NCBI GenBank assembly: GCA_947501685.1
Contig: CANMWQ010000004.1
Location: forward strand, 62,001 to 126,000
From: an uncultured Litoreibacter sp.
Lineage (GTDB): Bacteria; Pseudomonadota; Alphaproteobacteria; Rhodobacterales; Rhodobacteraceae
Reading direction: 5' to 3'
DNA length: 64,000 nt
The position numbers were made by a program, and so were the translations under genes. Of the stretch, positions 43,324 through 51,573 are shown one piece after another. The notes under the pieces are model-generated. The model had not been told where the DNA came from and searched no databases. It saw only the letters and a program-made list of their open reading frames with translations. The first letter of the stretch is position 1. Each line of letters opens with the position of its first letter.

Positions 43324-43707
43324 ATGCCCGAAGTAAATATCGACATTGGCGGCCGCACCTTTCAGGTGGCCTGCCAGACCGGCGAAGAGCATTTCCTGCA
43401 ATCCGCCGCCCAGCTCCTGGACAGCGAGGCCAGCGTGCTGGCTGAACAAATCGGCCGGATGCCTGAAACCCGGATGCTGCTGATGGCGGGGCTGATGCTG
43501 GCCGACAAGACCGCTGGCATCGAGGAAGAACTCCGCGCCGCCGAGGCCCGCATCGAAGGCATGACCCGCGAGCTGACAACCCTCAAAGCCGCCCCGCCCG
43601 AGCAGGTCGAGGTCGCCGTGATCCCGCCGCAGGTCACCGACAGCATGGCCGAGCTCGCCGCCCGCGCCGAGGCCATCGCCGACAGTCTGGAAGCCAAGGT
43701 CAGCTAA
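43324..43707 (+). CDS. zapA: Cell division protein ZapA
   Basis: A 127-residue ZapA that promotes FtsZ bundling. The N-terminal globular part VNIDIGGRTFQVACQTGEEHFLQSAAQLLDSEASVLAEQIGRMPETRMLLMAGLMLADKTAGIEEELRAAEARI is the family core, and a helix with coiled-coil character follows. It follows the coiled-coil gene by 3 bp. The 129 bp after it lead to the fasciclin gene. Confidence 0.88.
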   Translation: MPEVNIDIGGRTFQVACQTGEEHFLQSAAQLLDSEASVLAEQIGRMPETRMLLMAGLMLADKTAGIEEELRAAEARIEGMTRELTTLKAAPPEQVEVAVIPPQVTDSMAELAARAEAIADSLEAKVS

Positions 43708-43802
43708 ACCCGCACAAAGCTCACGGTTTCGTGAACGCATAAAATGCGCAGAGTTTGAAACTCTTCGCGAGACTTTCTCGTTCCTCTCAGTATCCCCGGC
43801 CA

Positions 43803-43825
43803 CTTCAGGTCGGGATAACCTGAAG
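43803..43825 (+). promoter_or_regulatory. 5' UTR hairpin overlapping the fasciclin Shine-Dalgarno
   Basis: CTTCAGGT (43803-43810) pairs perfectly with ACCTGAAG (43818-43825) around CGGGATA, 11 nt before ATG 43837. The 3' arm includes GAAGGA, the likely ribosome site, so folding could hide it. Confidence 0.55.
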
Positions 43826-43836
43826 GAACGCCACCA

Positions 43837-44388
43837 ATGAAATTCACAACTTTTCTCACTTCGACCGTCGCAGCCGCCGCTCTGGCAACCGCAGCCCTAG
43901 CCGCGAACCCGGATGTTGGCGGAGCGCCGATGTTTGAATCCAAGAATATCGTTGAGAATGCCGTCAACTCGAAAGACCACACCATGCTGGTCGCCGCCGT
44001 TCAGGCCGCAGGTCTCGTAGACACGCTCGCAAGCCCCGGCCCGTTCACCGTCTTCGCCCCCGTCAACGCGGCCTTCGACGCCCTGCCCGCAGGCACTGTC
44101 GAGACGCTGCTGGCCCCGGAAAACAAAGAAATGTTGACCAAAGTTCTGACCGCCCATGTGGTTGCGGGCAACATTTCGGGCGCAGAGCTGATGGCGAAAG
44201 CCAAGGCCTCTGACACCGGCTTCTATCAGTTTCAGACCGTTTCCGGTGACACGCTTTCGGCAACGGTACGGGGCGGCAAGCTCTATATCGTCGACGAAAG
44301 CGGCAATGGTGCAGGGGTCACGATTGCGGATGTGAACCAGTCCAACGGCGTGATCCACGTCGTAAACTCGGTCCTCGTTCCGAAATAA
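43837..44388 (+). CDS. Secreted fasciclin (FAS1) domain protein
   Basis: A 183-residue exported protein. The signal peptide ends at ALA-ANPD (about residue 22). One FAS1 domain follows: NIVENAVNSKDHTMLVAAVQAAGLVDTLASPGPFTVFAPVNAAFDALPAGTVETLLAPENKEMLTKVLTAHVVAGNISG, then VSGDTLSATVRGGKLYIVDESGNGAGVTIADVNQSNGVIHVVNSVLVPK, with both FAS1 boxes (FTVFAPTN-like and NGVIHVVDSVLLP-like). Such proteins are periplasmic or secreted adhesins. It has an unusual hairpin before its start and an 11-bp stem after its stop. Confidence 0.94.
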   Translation: MKFTTFLTSTVAAAALATAALAANPDVGGAPMFESKNIVENAVNSKDHTMLVAAVQAAGLVDTLASPGPFTVFAPVNAAFDALPAGTVETLLAPENKEMLTKVLTAHVVAGNISGAELMAKAKASDTGFYQFQTVSGDTLSATVRGGKLYIVDESGNGAGVTIADVNQSNGVIHVVNSVLVPK

Positions 44389-44400
44389 GCCCTGCCAACC

Positions 44401-44435
44401 GCCACCTCTGCCTTGTCCCCAGGTGCAGAGGTGGC
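44401..44435 (+). terminator. Long perfect hairpin after the fasciclin gene
   Basis: GCCACCTCTGC (44401-44411) pairs with GCAGAGGTGGC (44425-44435), a perfect 11-bp stem around 13 nt. There is no T run, so it is a transcript end or a stability element and not a canonical terminator. Confidence 0.6.
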
Positions 44436-44486
44436 ACCCTGCCCCCCTCCCAATCCCCCCCAAAGCAGTCCTCAAAGGAACCTCCC

Positions 44487-44960
44487 ATGCGCACCCCATC
44501 CCGCCGTCATTTTCTGATCAGCGCAGCCTCACTGGCCACCCTCCCCGGTTGGGTCCACGCCGCCGAAGGCCCGTTCGAGGTGACCCGCACGGAGGCCGAA
44601 TGGCGCGCCATGCTGACTGAGACGCAATATCTCGTCATGCGCGAGGAGCAGACCGAAAACGCCTTCCTCAGCCCGATGCATAACAGCAAGGCCAAAGGCA
44701 CCTATATCTGCCGCGGATGCGACCTGCCGCTCTACAGCTCGGCCACGAAATTCGACAGCGGCACCGGCTGGCCCAGCTTCACCGCGCCCTTGCAAAACGC
44801 CATTGGCACCAAGCCTGACAACACCCTCTTCACCACCCGCACAGAGGTCCATTGCCGTCGCTGTGGCAGCCATCTGGGCCATATTTTCGAAGACGGCCCC
44901 GCCCCCGCCGGCAAGCGCCATTGCCTCAACGGCAGCGCGCTGGTCTTCCGCGCGGGCTAA
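44487..44960 (+). CDS. msrB: Exported methionine (R)-sulfoxide reductase MsrB
   Basis: A 157-residue MsrB that reduces the R epimer of methionine sulfoxide in proteins. A twin-arginine-like signal (PSRRHFLISAASLATLPGWVHA) opens the protein, so it acts in the periplasm. Zinc cysteines are Cys75 and 78 (CRGC) and 123 and 126 (CRRC). The catalytic Cys146 lies in RHCLNGSALVF, and GTGWPSF is the substrate loop. Periplasmic MsrB without a fused MsrA needs an electron source in that compartment, which is not in this window. Confidence 0.92.
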   Translation: MRTPSRRHFLISAASLATLPGWVHAAEGPFEVTRTEAEWRAMLTETQYLVMREEQTENAFLSPMHNSKAKGTYICRGCDLPLYSSATKFDSGTGWPSFTAPLQNAIGTKPDNTLFTTRTEVHCRRCGSHLGHIFEDGPAPAGKRHCLNGSALVFRAG

Positions 44961-45000
44961 GACGACTCACCTGCCAAGGCCCAGCAGCGCCCTAGAAACA

Positions 45001-45012
45001 GTTATCGCTAAC
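45001..45012. promoter_or_regulatory. LacI-type operator upstream of gap1, distal copy
   Basis: GTTATCGCTAAC, matching GTTANCGNTAAC with the central CG typical of LacI-family sites, 150 bp before gap1. A second copy is 40 bp downstream, so looping or cooperative binding is possible. Confidence 0.6.
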
Positions 45013-45052
45013 AGTTTTTATTGTGTTCACAAACCGCACATAATTTATGCAT

Positions 45053-45064
45053 GTTAACGCTAAC
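45053..45064. promoter_or_regulatory. LacI-type operator upstream of gap1, proximal copy
   Basis: GTTAACGCTAAC, the second match to GTTANCGNTAAC, 97 bp before the gap1 start. Between the two copies lies an AT-rich stretch (45016-45050) that could hold the promoter. Confidence 0.65.
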
Positions 45065-45161
45065 GGTCTGTGAAAAAACGAAAAACCCGACTTCTCGGAA
45101 AACCCAATACCCTGTATAGCCATGCGCAGGGGCACTACGGGTAACGAGGAAACTGAGTATC

Positions 45162-46160
45162 ATGACCACAACAGTCGCAATCAACGGGTTTGGCCGCATC
45201 GGCCGCTGCACCTTGGCTCACATCGCACAAAGCGCGCGCAACGACGTCCAGGTCGTCGCCATCAACGCCACCGGCCCAATCGAGACCAACGCGCATCTGC
45301 TGAAATACGACTCTGTGCATGGCCGCTTCCCCGGCGAGATCACAACCTCTGGCGACACAATGGATCTGGGCCGCGGCCCGATGAAGGTCTTCTCCACCTA
45401 CAACCCCGAGGAGCTCGACTGGTCCGGCATCGACGTCGTCATGGAATGCACCGGCAAGTTCAACTCCAAGGAAAAGGCCGCCGTGCATCTGGAGCGAGGT
45501 GCCAAACGCGTGCTGATCTCCGCCCCCGGCAAAAACGTCGACAAAACCATCGTCTACGGCGTCAATCACCGCGAGCTCATGCCCGAGCACGGCGTCGTCT
45601 CCAACGGGTCGTGCACCACCAATTGCCTCGCCCCGTTGGCCAAGGTCCTCAATGACGCCATCGGCATCGAGGAAGGCATCATGACCACGATCCACAGCTA
45701 TACCGGCGACCAGCCGACGCTGGACCGCCGCCACGATGACCTCTACCGCGCGCGCGCCGCCGCCATGGCGATGATCCCGACCTCCACCGGGGCCGCCAAA
45801 GCGCTGGGCGAAGTTCTGCCAGAGCTCTCCGGCAAACTCGACGGCACAGCGATGCGGGTTCCGACGCCAAATGTCTCCGCCGTGGACCTCACTTTTCTGG
45901 CCGGCAAAGACGTAACTGCCGATGACGTCAACGAAATTGTCCGCGAAGCCGCCGCGGGCCATATGGGCGCTGTGCTCAGCTACGACCCCGAGCCCAAAGT
46001 CTCCATCGACTTCAACCACACGAAATATTCCTCGATCTTCGCGCCCGACCAGACAAAGGTTGTGGGCAAACGCATGGTTCGGGTATTGGCGTGGTACGAC
46101 AATGAATGGGGCTTCTCCTGCCGCATGGCCGACGTGGCCTCTGCAATGGGACGCCTCTAA
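45162..46160 (+). CDS. gap: Glyceraldehyde-3-phosphate dehydrogenase, first paralogue
   Basis: A 332-residue type I GAPDH. Nucleotide site INGFGRIGR near the start, catalytic Cys in [12 protein letters not shown] (about 152) and the following His in [13 protein letters not shown]. It differs from the second paralogue at coenzyme-selecting positions: residue 36-37 is AT (INATG) where NAD enzymes have Asp-Leu, and the S-loop reads LDRRHDD where NAD enzymes have DLPHKD. That suggests NADP use and a biosynthetic direction. Two LacI-type operators precede it, and a 47-residue membrane protein follows 20 bp downstream. Confidence 0.95.
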   Translation: MTTTVAINGFGRIGRCTLAHIAQSARNDVQVVAINATGPIETNAHLLKYDSVHGRFPGEITTSGDTMDLGRGPMKVFSTYNPEELDWSGIDVVMECTGKFNSKEKAAVHLERGAKRVLISAPGKNVDKTIVYGVNHRELMPEHGVVSNGSCTTNCLAPLAKVLNDAIGIEEGIMTTIHSYTGDQPTLDRRHDDLYRARAAAMAMIPTSTGAAKALGEVLPELSGKLDGTAMRVPTPNVSAVDLTFLAGKDVTADDVNEIVREAAAGHMGAVLSYDPEPKVSIDFNHTKYSSIFAPDQTKVVGKRMVRVLAWYDNEWGFSCRMADVASAMGRL

Positions 46161-46180
46161 GCCAACAGCGCCGAGGCCCC

Positions 46181-46324
46181 ATGACCAACAAAATCGCGAT
46201 TGCTCTGGGCCTGTTCATCCTACTGATCTTCGCGCTCGATTACCTCGTGATCGGCGCGGACATCCACATCTTCCTCGGCCGCAAACTTGGCGATCTGATT
46301 GAGTATATGGCGTTCTGGCGCTGA
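46181..46324 (+). CDS. Small single-pass membrane protein downstream of gap
   Basis: A 47-residue protein, MTNKIAIALGLFILLIFALDYLVIGADIH and then a short amphipathic tail ending EYMAFWR. One transmembrane helix (about 5-26) with a charged tail. The start is ATG 46181, 20 bp after the GAPDH stop, so it is likely co-transcribed. Coding is supported by the codon pattern and the clean hydrophobic helix. Small proteins like this follow gap in some Rhodobacterales; function unknown. Confidence 0.7.
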   Translation: MTNKIAIALGLFILLIFALDYLVIGADIHIFLGRKLGDLIEYMAFWR

Positions 46325-46468
46325 TCCATCTTAGGCCCCGCTTCCTTTGCCCGCGCGTCGGGCGATCCTTCCGCGCATTACGAGCGGCACCGTCGATGCC
46401 AAGGGTTGGCGCAAGACAGGACGCACTTCCATCGTTTCTCAGTCCAACCGGTCACCCGGAACATCGCC

Positions 46469-48157
46469 TCAATTCTTGCGCCCGAAAATGCTCCAATTCT
46501 CCGGCGCTACGAGCTTCTTAAAGGCTTCGCCGCCCGGCGCATCTGCCATTGCCGCCTCGACATTGACATGCAACCCTCCGCCGCCGCTAGGTCGGTGTGG
46601 ATATGTGTGCGCGATCACGTAATCAACGGCGCCGTCCTCGATCGCTTTTGCAACGCTTTGTCCGTCACTGCTGATCGGTTCGCGCGTGCAGGAAAGAGCG
46701 AAGAACACACACAGGTTTTCGCTCGAAGCGAGCCTGATCTTTGTCCGTTGCTGGCTCGCTGCATCCAAAGCAATCGCCTCAAGCACGTCTAAGACCGGGT
46801 CCTCAATGACTGGCAATGGTTTCAACAGGGCGAGCGTCCCGGTTGCCGCAACAATTGCAAATCCGGTCGCGAGCGGTTCACTGAAACGCCTCCGGATGCT
46901 CCGAAAATCCACCATCACAAGCGAAGACGCCAGAAGAAGAATATAACTCATTTGCAAGTAATTCGTACGCGGGAAAATTAGCAGCAAAATCATCAAGGTC
47001 GGAAGAGGCGCAAGACCTATGATGCATCGCCAAAGGTCAAGATCATCGCCGCCCCCCGCGCGCCATCTTGAGACGACGCCGCGAATAAGTATGCGTAAGC
47101 TTGCGAAATAGAAGATAAGAGCCAACAACCAACCCAAGGCCCCAACGGGATCAGACAGCGCCCAAGTCGCAAAGATGTATTTCAGGTTAGCCGCTATATG
47201 ATCAAAAACCGCTGCTGGGTTGTTTGTGAGCGCACCCGAGATGGACGTCGCTTCTCCAAAATACTCTTCAAAGACAAGCTCGCTTTCGGTCCAGGGATCC
47301 CTCGCGTCTTCACTCCGAAGCCAGAGGTGGTAGGCGAAGTGCTGATAGAAAGCGACATGACCGCGATACTTGTCCAGAAACACAGGCTTATCGATCGCAA
47401 GAGAGAGGCTAAGCAAGAGGCTCGCACAAAGGGCAATTGGCCATGCGAATTTTTGGCGCCAAGCGGTCCAGCTTCGCCATTTCAAGCCCCACAACAATGC
47501 CCAGACGATACCCAAAAGAAGTGCCAGATAGAGGCTCAGGATCTGCTCAGCGCGGGCAAAGCCAACCAAAAAATAAAGCACTGTGATGCAGCAGGCAAAC
47601 AGCAGGAATGGTGGTTTTTTCGGAATGAGCAGGAGACCTGCCAGCATGATGATGCAGACGGTCTGATTGGAGTGCGGCCAAGCGCGAAGGCCGGACTCGC
47701 TGGCCAGCAACAAGGGTGCGGCGAGCAGAACGGCTATCAACGCCGATCCCGTTTGACGCAGCACATGAAGTTGAAACAAGAAGACCATGATATGAAACGG
47801 AACAAATGCGTTTAGCTGATAATTTCTGACAGGGTCTGCTTCGAACAGTCCTGTCATTGCATAGGTGAGAATATGCATTGGAAATGAGTAGATATTCCAC
47901 GGCTCGGGCCTATCCAAATTCTGCAAGCCAGACTGCAGGTAGCCTACTTCGTCAGTCAGTTGAATTGGGAACCGTGTGACATCAAGATGTGTCATCAAAA
48001 TCATGGCTGCAATCGTGAAAAGCGCCAAGCATATGCAAGTTGCCAGATGCATCTTGGGCTCAGCCTGCGTCGCCAAAGCTACTCCATCGTCTTTGGCAAC
48101 AAGTCCGTCGGAATTGCTAAGCTGACTTTCGATCTCTGGTCCGTTAGCCATCATCAA
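46469..48157 (-). CDS. Polytopic membrane protein, possible GT-C glycosyltransferase
   Basis: A 562-residue protein with about 10-12 transmembrane helices. After the first helix comes TRFPIQLTDEVGYLQSGLQNLDRPEPWNIYSFPMHI, an acidic extracytoplasmic loop (DE pair) resembling the catalytic loop of GT-C type lipid-linked sugar transferases. The C-terminal region (about 440-562) is soluble. No firm family is recognised. Its base composition is visibly less GC-rich than the flanking gap1 and rpiB genes, and it lies alone on the minus strand, so acquisition by transfer is plausible. Confidence 0.6.
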   Translation of the reverse strand: MMMANGPEIESQLSNSDGLVAKDDGVALATQAEPKMHLATCICLALFTIAAMILMTHLDVTRFPIQLTDEVGYLQSGLQNLDRPEPWNIYSFPMHILTYAMTGLFEADPVRNYQLNAFVPFHIMVFLFQLHVLRQTGSALIAVLLAAPLLLASESGLRAWPHSNQTVCIIMLAGLLLIPKKPPFLLFACCITVLYFLVGFARAEQILSLYLALLLGIVWALLWGLKWRSWTAWRQKFAWPIALCASLLLSLSLAIDKPVFLDKYRGHVAFYQHFAYHLWLRSEDARDPWTESELVFEEYFGEATSISGALTNNPAAVFDHIAANLKYIFATWALSDPVGALGWLLALIFYFASLRILIRGVVSRWRAGGGDDLDLWRCIIGLAPLPTLMILLLIFPRTNYLQMSYILLLASSLVMVDFRSIRRRFSEPLATGFAIVAATGTLALLKPLPVIEDPVLDVLEAIALDAASQQRTKIRLASSENLCVFFALSCTREPISSDGQSVAKAIEDGAVDYVIAHTYPHRPSGGGGLHVNVEAAMADAPGGEAFKKLVAPENWSIFGRKN

Positions 48158-48492
48158 TCTCTGGACTTTCTAAGCATCGGGGCATTTGAGATGATCTGCT
48201 ATATCTGTGCAACCCGTAAGAGCATGTCTTTTTAGACAGCTTTGTATTTCACACCGAGATCGGACCAATACCTGCAAGGCTCGACGCAGGACAGACCGTA
48301 ATGCCGCAATCGACGTTGGGCGGGACCGCTTTAGCCCAGCAGAACTGTCAAACGACCATTTGCACGTTGGCAGGACTGTTTGTCACCACAGCAATCGGGC
48401 ATCTTGATCTTAACCACTTGCCGCTCCCAAAAATCTATACCACCACTCTCCTAACGCTTCCCTAAGCCCGTCCCCCAAAAAGGCCCGCGCCC
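48158..48492. other. Intergenic region without a recognisable gene
   Basis: These 335 bp separate divergent genes and should hold the promoters of the membrane protein and of rpiB. A short dyad TGTCT-TTTT-AGACA occurs near 48225-48238. No tRNA, repeat or further gene was visible; composition is lower in GC than the neighbourhood. Confidence 0.5.
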
Positions 48493-48927
48493 ATGTCGTC
48501 CAAACGCATTGTCCTCTCCTCCGATCACGCCGCCCTCGCCCTGCGCGCCAAAATCGCGGAGCACGTCACCTCCCTCGGGTGGGAGGTCGCAGATATCGGC
48601 CCGACCACATCTGAAAGCACGCATTACCCGCTCCACGGGGCCGCAGCGGCCAAGCAGGTCGCGGCCGGCGAGGCCCGGTTCGGCATCATTTTATGCGGCA
48701 CCGGTCAGGGCATCATGATGGCCGCCAATAAGGTGAAGGGCATTCGCTGCGGGGTTTGCTCGGATGCGTTCTCTGCGCGGATGATCCGGCAGCATAATGA
48801 CGCCAATATGCTCTCCATCGGGGCGCGGGTCGTGGGAGAGGATCTCGCCCTCGATATCGTTGACGCATTCTTAACGGCGGAATTTGAAAGCGGACGTCAT
48901 CAAACCCGTGTCGAGATGATCGAGTAA
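48493..48927 (+). CDS. rpiB: Ribose-5-phosphate isomerase B
   Basis: A 144-residue RpiB/LacAB-type isomerase that interconverts ribose 5-phosphate and ribulose 5-phosphate. Motifs: SSDHAALALRAKIAEHV at the N-terminus, GIILCGTGQGIMMAANKVKGIRCGVCSDAFSARMIRQHNDANMLSIGARVVG, where Cys69 (in ILCGTGQG) is the catalytic base and HNDANML the phosphate loop. It precedes gap2 by about 200 bp. It belongs with tkt and the glycolytic genes in this region. Confidence 0.93.
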   Translation: MSSKRIVLSSDHAALALRAKIAEHVTSLGWEVADIGPTTSESTHYPLHGAAAAKQVAAGEARFGIILCGTGQGIMMAANKVKGIRCGVCSDAFSARMIRQHNDANMLSIGARVVGEDLALDIVDAFLTAEFESGRHQTRVEMIE

Positions 48928-49050
48928 ACACATCCTTAACAAAACCACCTCAGAGTTTTGGGACATTTTGGGTTTTCGGCCTAAAAGTTTTGCCCCATTT
49001 TGTACAAAACTCACCTATAACGGGGAACGGGCTCCCATTCGGGGGCCTGC

Positions 49051-49087
49051 TTGACCTTTTCGACAAAATGTAATTGTTAGCGGTAAC
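49051..49087 (+). promoter_or_regulatory. gap2 promoter region with overlapping LacI-type operator
   Basis: A -35-like TTGACC (49051-49056) is 17 nt from TTGTTA (49074-49079). The operator GTTAGCGGTAAC (49076-49087) overlaps the -10 box, 45 bp before gap2, where binding would compete with RNA polymerase. The -10 match is weak. Confidence 0.55.
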
Positions 49088-49132
49088 GGCGGCAGCAAGC
49101 CGCGGTCCCCCATCTGTGAAGGAGCCCTCCCC

Positions 49133-50137
49133 ATGTCCGTAAAAGTCGCCATCAATGGCTTTGGCCGTATCGGCCGCAACGTCCTGCGCGCCATCATCGA
49201 GTCCGGCCGCACCGACATAGACGTCATTGCAATCAACGACTTGGGCCCTGTGGAGACCAACGCCCACCTGCTGCAATATGACACCGTCCATGGCCGTTTC
49301 CCGCACGACGTCGTGGTCAAAGGCGACACAATCGACGCAGGCCGAGGCCCCATGGCCGTCACCGCCATCCGCAACCCCGCAGATTTGCCCTGGGGCGACG
49401 TCGACATCGTTCTGGAATGCACCGGTGTGTTCAATTCCAAAGAGGCCTGCCAGGCCCATCTGGAAAACGGCTCGTCGCGCGTCTTGATCTCCGCGCCCGG
49501 TAAAAACGCTGACAAAACAATTGTCTACGGCGTGAACGACGGCACGCTGACCGGCGATGATCTGGTCGTCTCCAACGGCTCCTGCACCACAAACTGCCTT
49601 GCCCCGCTGGCCAAAGTTCTGAACGACGAGATCGGTTTGGTCAAAGGGTTCATGACCACGGTGCACAGCTATACCGGCGACCAGCCGACGCTCGACACGA
49701 TGCACAAAGACCTCTACCGCGCCCGTGCCGCAGCGCTGTCGATGATCCCGACCTCCACCGGTGCGGCCAAAGCCCTGGGCCTCGTGCTGCCCGAGATGGA
49801 AGGCAAGCTGGACGGCGTCGCGATCCGGGTGCCCACGCCGAATGTTAGCTGCGTGGACCTGACCTTTGAGGCGGCCAAGGACGTCACCGCCGAAGAGGTC
49901 AACGCGGTGATGAAAGCAGCCTCCGAGAAGGGCCCGTTGAAAGGCATCCTTGGCTATTCCGACAAGCCTCTGGTCTCCTCCGATTTCAACCACGATCCGC
50001 GCTCGTCTATCTTGGCCTCGGAGCAGACCAAGGTTCTGGGCGGCAACATGGTGCGGGTGCTGAGCTGGTATGACAATGAATGGGGCTTCTCCAACCGGAT
50101 GAGCGACACAGCGGTTGCGATGGGCAAGCTGATCTGA
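49133..50137 (+). CDS. gap: Glyceraldehyde-3-phosphate dehydrogenase, second paralogue
   Basis: A 334-residue type I GAPDH. NAD site [14 protein letters not shown]; coenzyme-selecting Asp36-Leu37 (INDLG) is kept, as in NAD-linked enzymes. Catalytic Cys in [55 protein letters not shown] is standard. It starts with a good ribosome site (gaaggagccc). It forms a glycolytic/gluconeogenic series with pgk and fba downstream. One LacI-type operator precedes it and a terminator follows, so it is its own unit. Confidence 0.96.
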   Translation: MSVKVAINGFGRIGRNVLRAIIESGRTDIDVIAINDLGPVETNAHLLQYDTVHGRFPHDVVVKGDTIDAGRGPMAVTAIRNPADLPWGDVDIVLECTGVFNSKEACQAHLENGSSRVLISAPGKNADKTIVYGVNDGTLTGDDLVVSNGSCTTNCLAPLAKVLNDEIGLVKGFMTTVHSYTGDQPTLDTMHKDLYRARAAALSMIPTSTGAAKALGLVLPEMEGKLDGVAIRVPTPNVSCVDLTFEAAKDVTAEEVNAVMKAASEKGPLKGILGYSDKPLVSSDFNHDPRSSILASEQTKVLGGNMVRVLSWYDNEWGFSNRMSDTAVAMGKLI

Positions 50138-50182
50138 GACACTCTCCCTCATAAGCGACGCATGCGTCGCGGAACGAATTTG

Positions 50183-50210
50183 CAAGCAATCCCAACGGGT
50201 TGCTTGTTTT
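50183..50210 (+). terminator. Terminator between gap2 and pgk
   Basis: CAAGCAA (50183-50189) pairs with TTGCTTG (50200-50206), with an inner CCC/GGG continuation and TTTT after. A separate perfect palindrome GCGACGCATGCGTCGC lies just before (50155-50170). Confidence 0.75.
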
Positions 50211-50245
50211 CGTTAGGCATTTGTTAACCTGAGGGACGCAGGCAT

Positions 50246-51424
50246 ATGGGCTGGAAAACACTCGACGATATGGACTTGAACGGCAAAACGGTTCTGATCC
50301 GGGTGGACATCAACGTCCCCGTGGAAGACGGTCAGGTCACCGATGACACGCGCATCCAGCGCATCGTGCCAACAGTTCACGAGGTTCTGGACCGTGGCGG
50401 CAAGGCCGTGTTGATGGCCCATTTCGGACGGCCCAAAGGTCAGGTTGTGCCGGAGATGTCGCTGTCTCAGATCGTCCCCGCCGTGGAAAAATGCCTCGCC
50501 CGCACGGTGCATTTCATTGACGGCGAGTACGGCGCGCGCCTTGGCGAATTGGAAATGGGCAGCGTCGCGCTGCTGGAAAACCTGCGCTTCAATCCCGGCG
50601 AAGAGAAGAATGACGAAGGCTTCGCGTCGCGTCTGGCCTCGCTGGGCGATCTCTATGTCAACGACGCCTTCTCGGCGGCACACCGGGCACATGCCTCAAC
50701 AGAAGCCATCGCACGCCTGCTGCCCTCCTGTGCGGGCCGTCTGATGCAGGCGGAGCTGAGCGCGTTGGAGACGGCTCTGGGCACTCCGAAACGGCCCGTT
50801 GTGGCCGTGGTCGGCGGGGCGAAGGTCTCGACCAAGCTGGAGCTGCTCTCCAACCTTGTGGAGAAGACCGACCATCTGGTGATCGGCGGCGGCATGGCCA
50901 ACACGTTTCTGGCCGCGCAAGGCATTGATGTCGGCAAATCGCTGGCTGAGCATGACATGACGGATACGGCCTCTGAGATCATTTCCAAAGCCAAATCCGT
51001 CGGTTGCACGATACACCTGCCATCTGACGTGGTGGTCGCACGCGAGTTCAAAGCCGGTGCTGCGAATGAAACTGTCGCGGCAGATGCATGCCCCGCAGAC
51101 GCGATGATTTTGGACGCGGGCCCCGAGACCGTGGCCAATTTGGAAGGCGTTTTTGACACATCTGAGACGCTGATCTGGAACGGCCCGCTGGGTGCGTTCG
51201 AAATCCCGCCCTTTGACGCAGCCACCAACGCGGCAGCAGCCAAGGCAGCGGAGCTGACCAAGGCCGGCAAGCTGATCTCCGTCGCGGGTGGAGGCGACAC
51301 GGTGGCCGCTTTGAATGTCAGCGGGGCGGCCGAGGCTTTCACCTATATTTCCACCGCAGGCGGCGCGTTTCTGGAGTGGATGGAAGGCAAAACCCTGCCC
51401 GGTGTGGCTGCGCTAGAGGGCTAG
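50246..51424 (+). CDS. pgk: Phosphoglycerate kinase
   Basis: A 392-residue PGK that moves phosphate between 1,3-bisphosphoglycerate and ADP. The N-terminal substrate site is [22 protein letters not shown], with SHFGRP-like MAHFGRPKG and [15 protein letters not shown]. The C-terminal nucleotide site contains [40 protein letters not shown] and [10 protein letters not shown]. Length matches the family. It follows gap2 but is separated by a terminator; no operator of the gap type is seen directly before it. Confidence 0.97.
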   Translation: MGWKTLDDMDLNGKTVLIRVDINVPVEDGQVTDDTRIQRIVPTVHEVLDRGGKAVLMAHFGRPKGQVVPEMSLSQIVPAVEKCLARTVHFIDGEYGARLGELEMGSVALLENLRFNPGEEKNDEGFASRLASLGDLYVNDAFSAAHRAHASTEAIARLLPSCAGRLMQAELSALETALGTPKRPVVAVVGGAKVSTKLELLSNLVEKTDHLVIGGGMANTFLAAQGIDVGKSLAEHDMTDTASEIISKAKSVGCTIHLPSDVVVAREFKAGAANETVAADACPADAMILDAGPETVANLEGVFDTSETLIWNGPLGAFEIPPFDAATNAAAAKAAELTKAGKLISVAGGGDTVAALNVSGAAEAFTYISTAGGAFLEWMEGKTLPGVAALEG

Positions 51425-51477
51425 CGCTGTGTTCAATCGGGCGCATTTGCCACGGAAACACTGATTTTCCGCAAGGT

Positions 51478-51489
51478 GTTAGCGCCACC
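51478..51489. promoter_or_regulatory. Degenerate LacI-type operator upstream of fba
   Basis: GTTAGCGCCACC matches GTTANCGNTAAC at 10 of 12 positions, one half being intact. It is 84 bp before fba. Weaker than the gap sites. Confidence 0.35.
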
Positions 51490-51573
51490 ATAATTGCAAC
51501 ACAGATCCCTGTCACCTAAGTGGAGCGCGACGGCACGGTGCCGTTGCGACATTTTTGAAGGGTATACGAGCAC

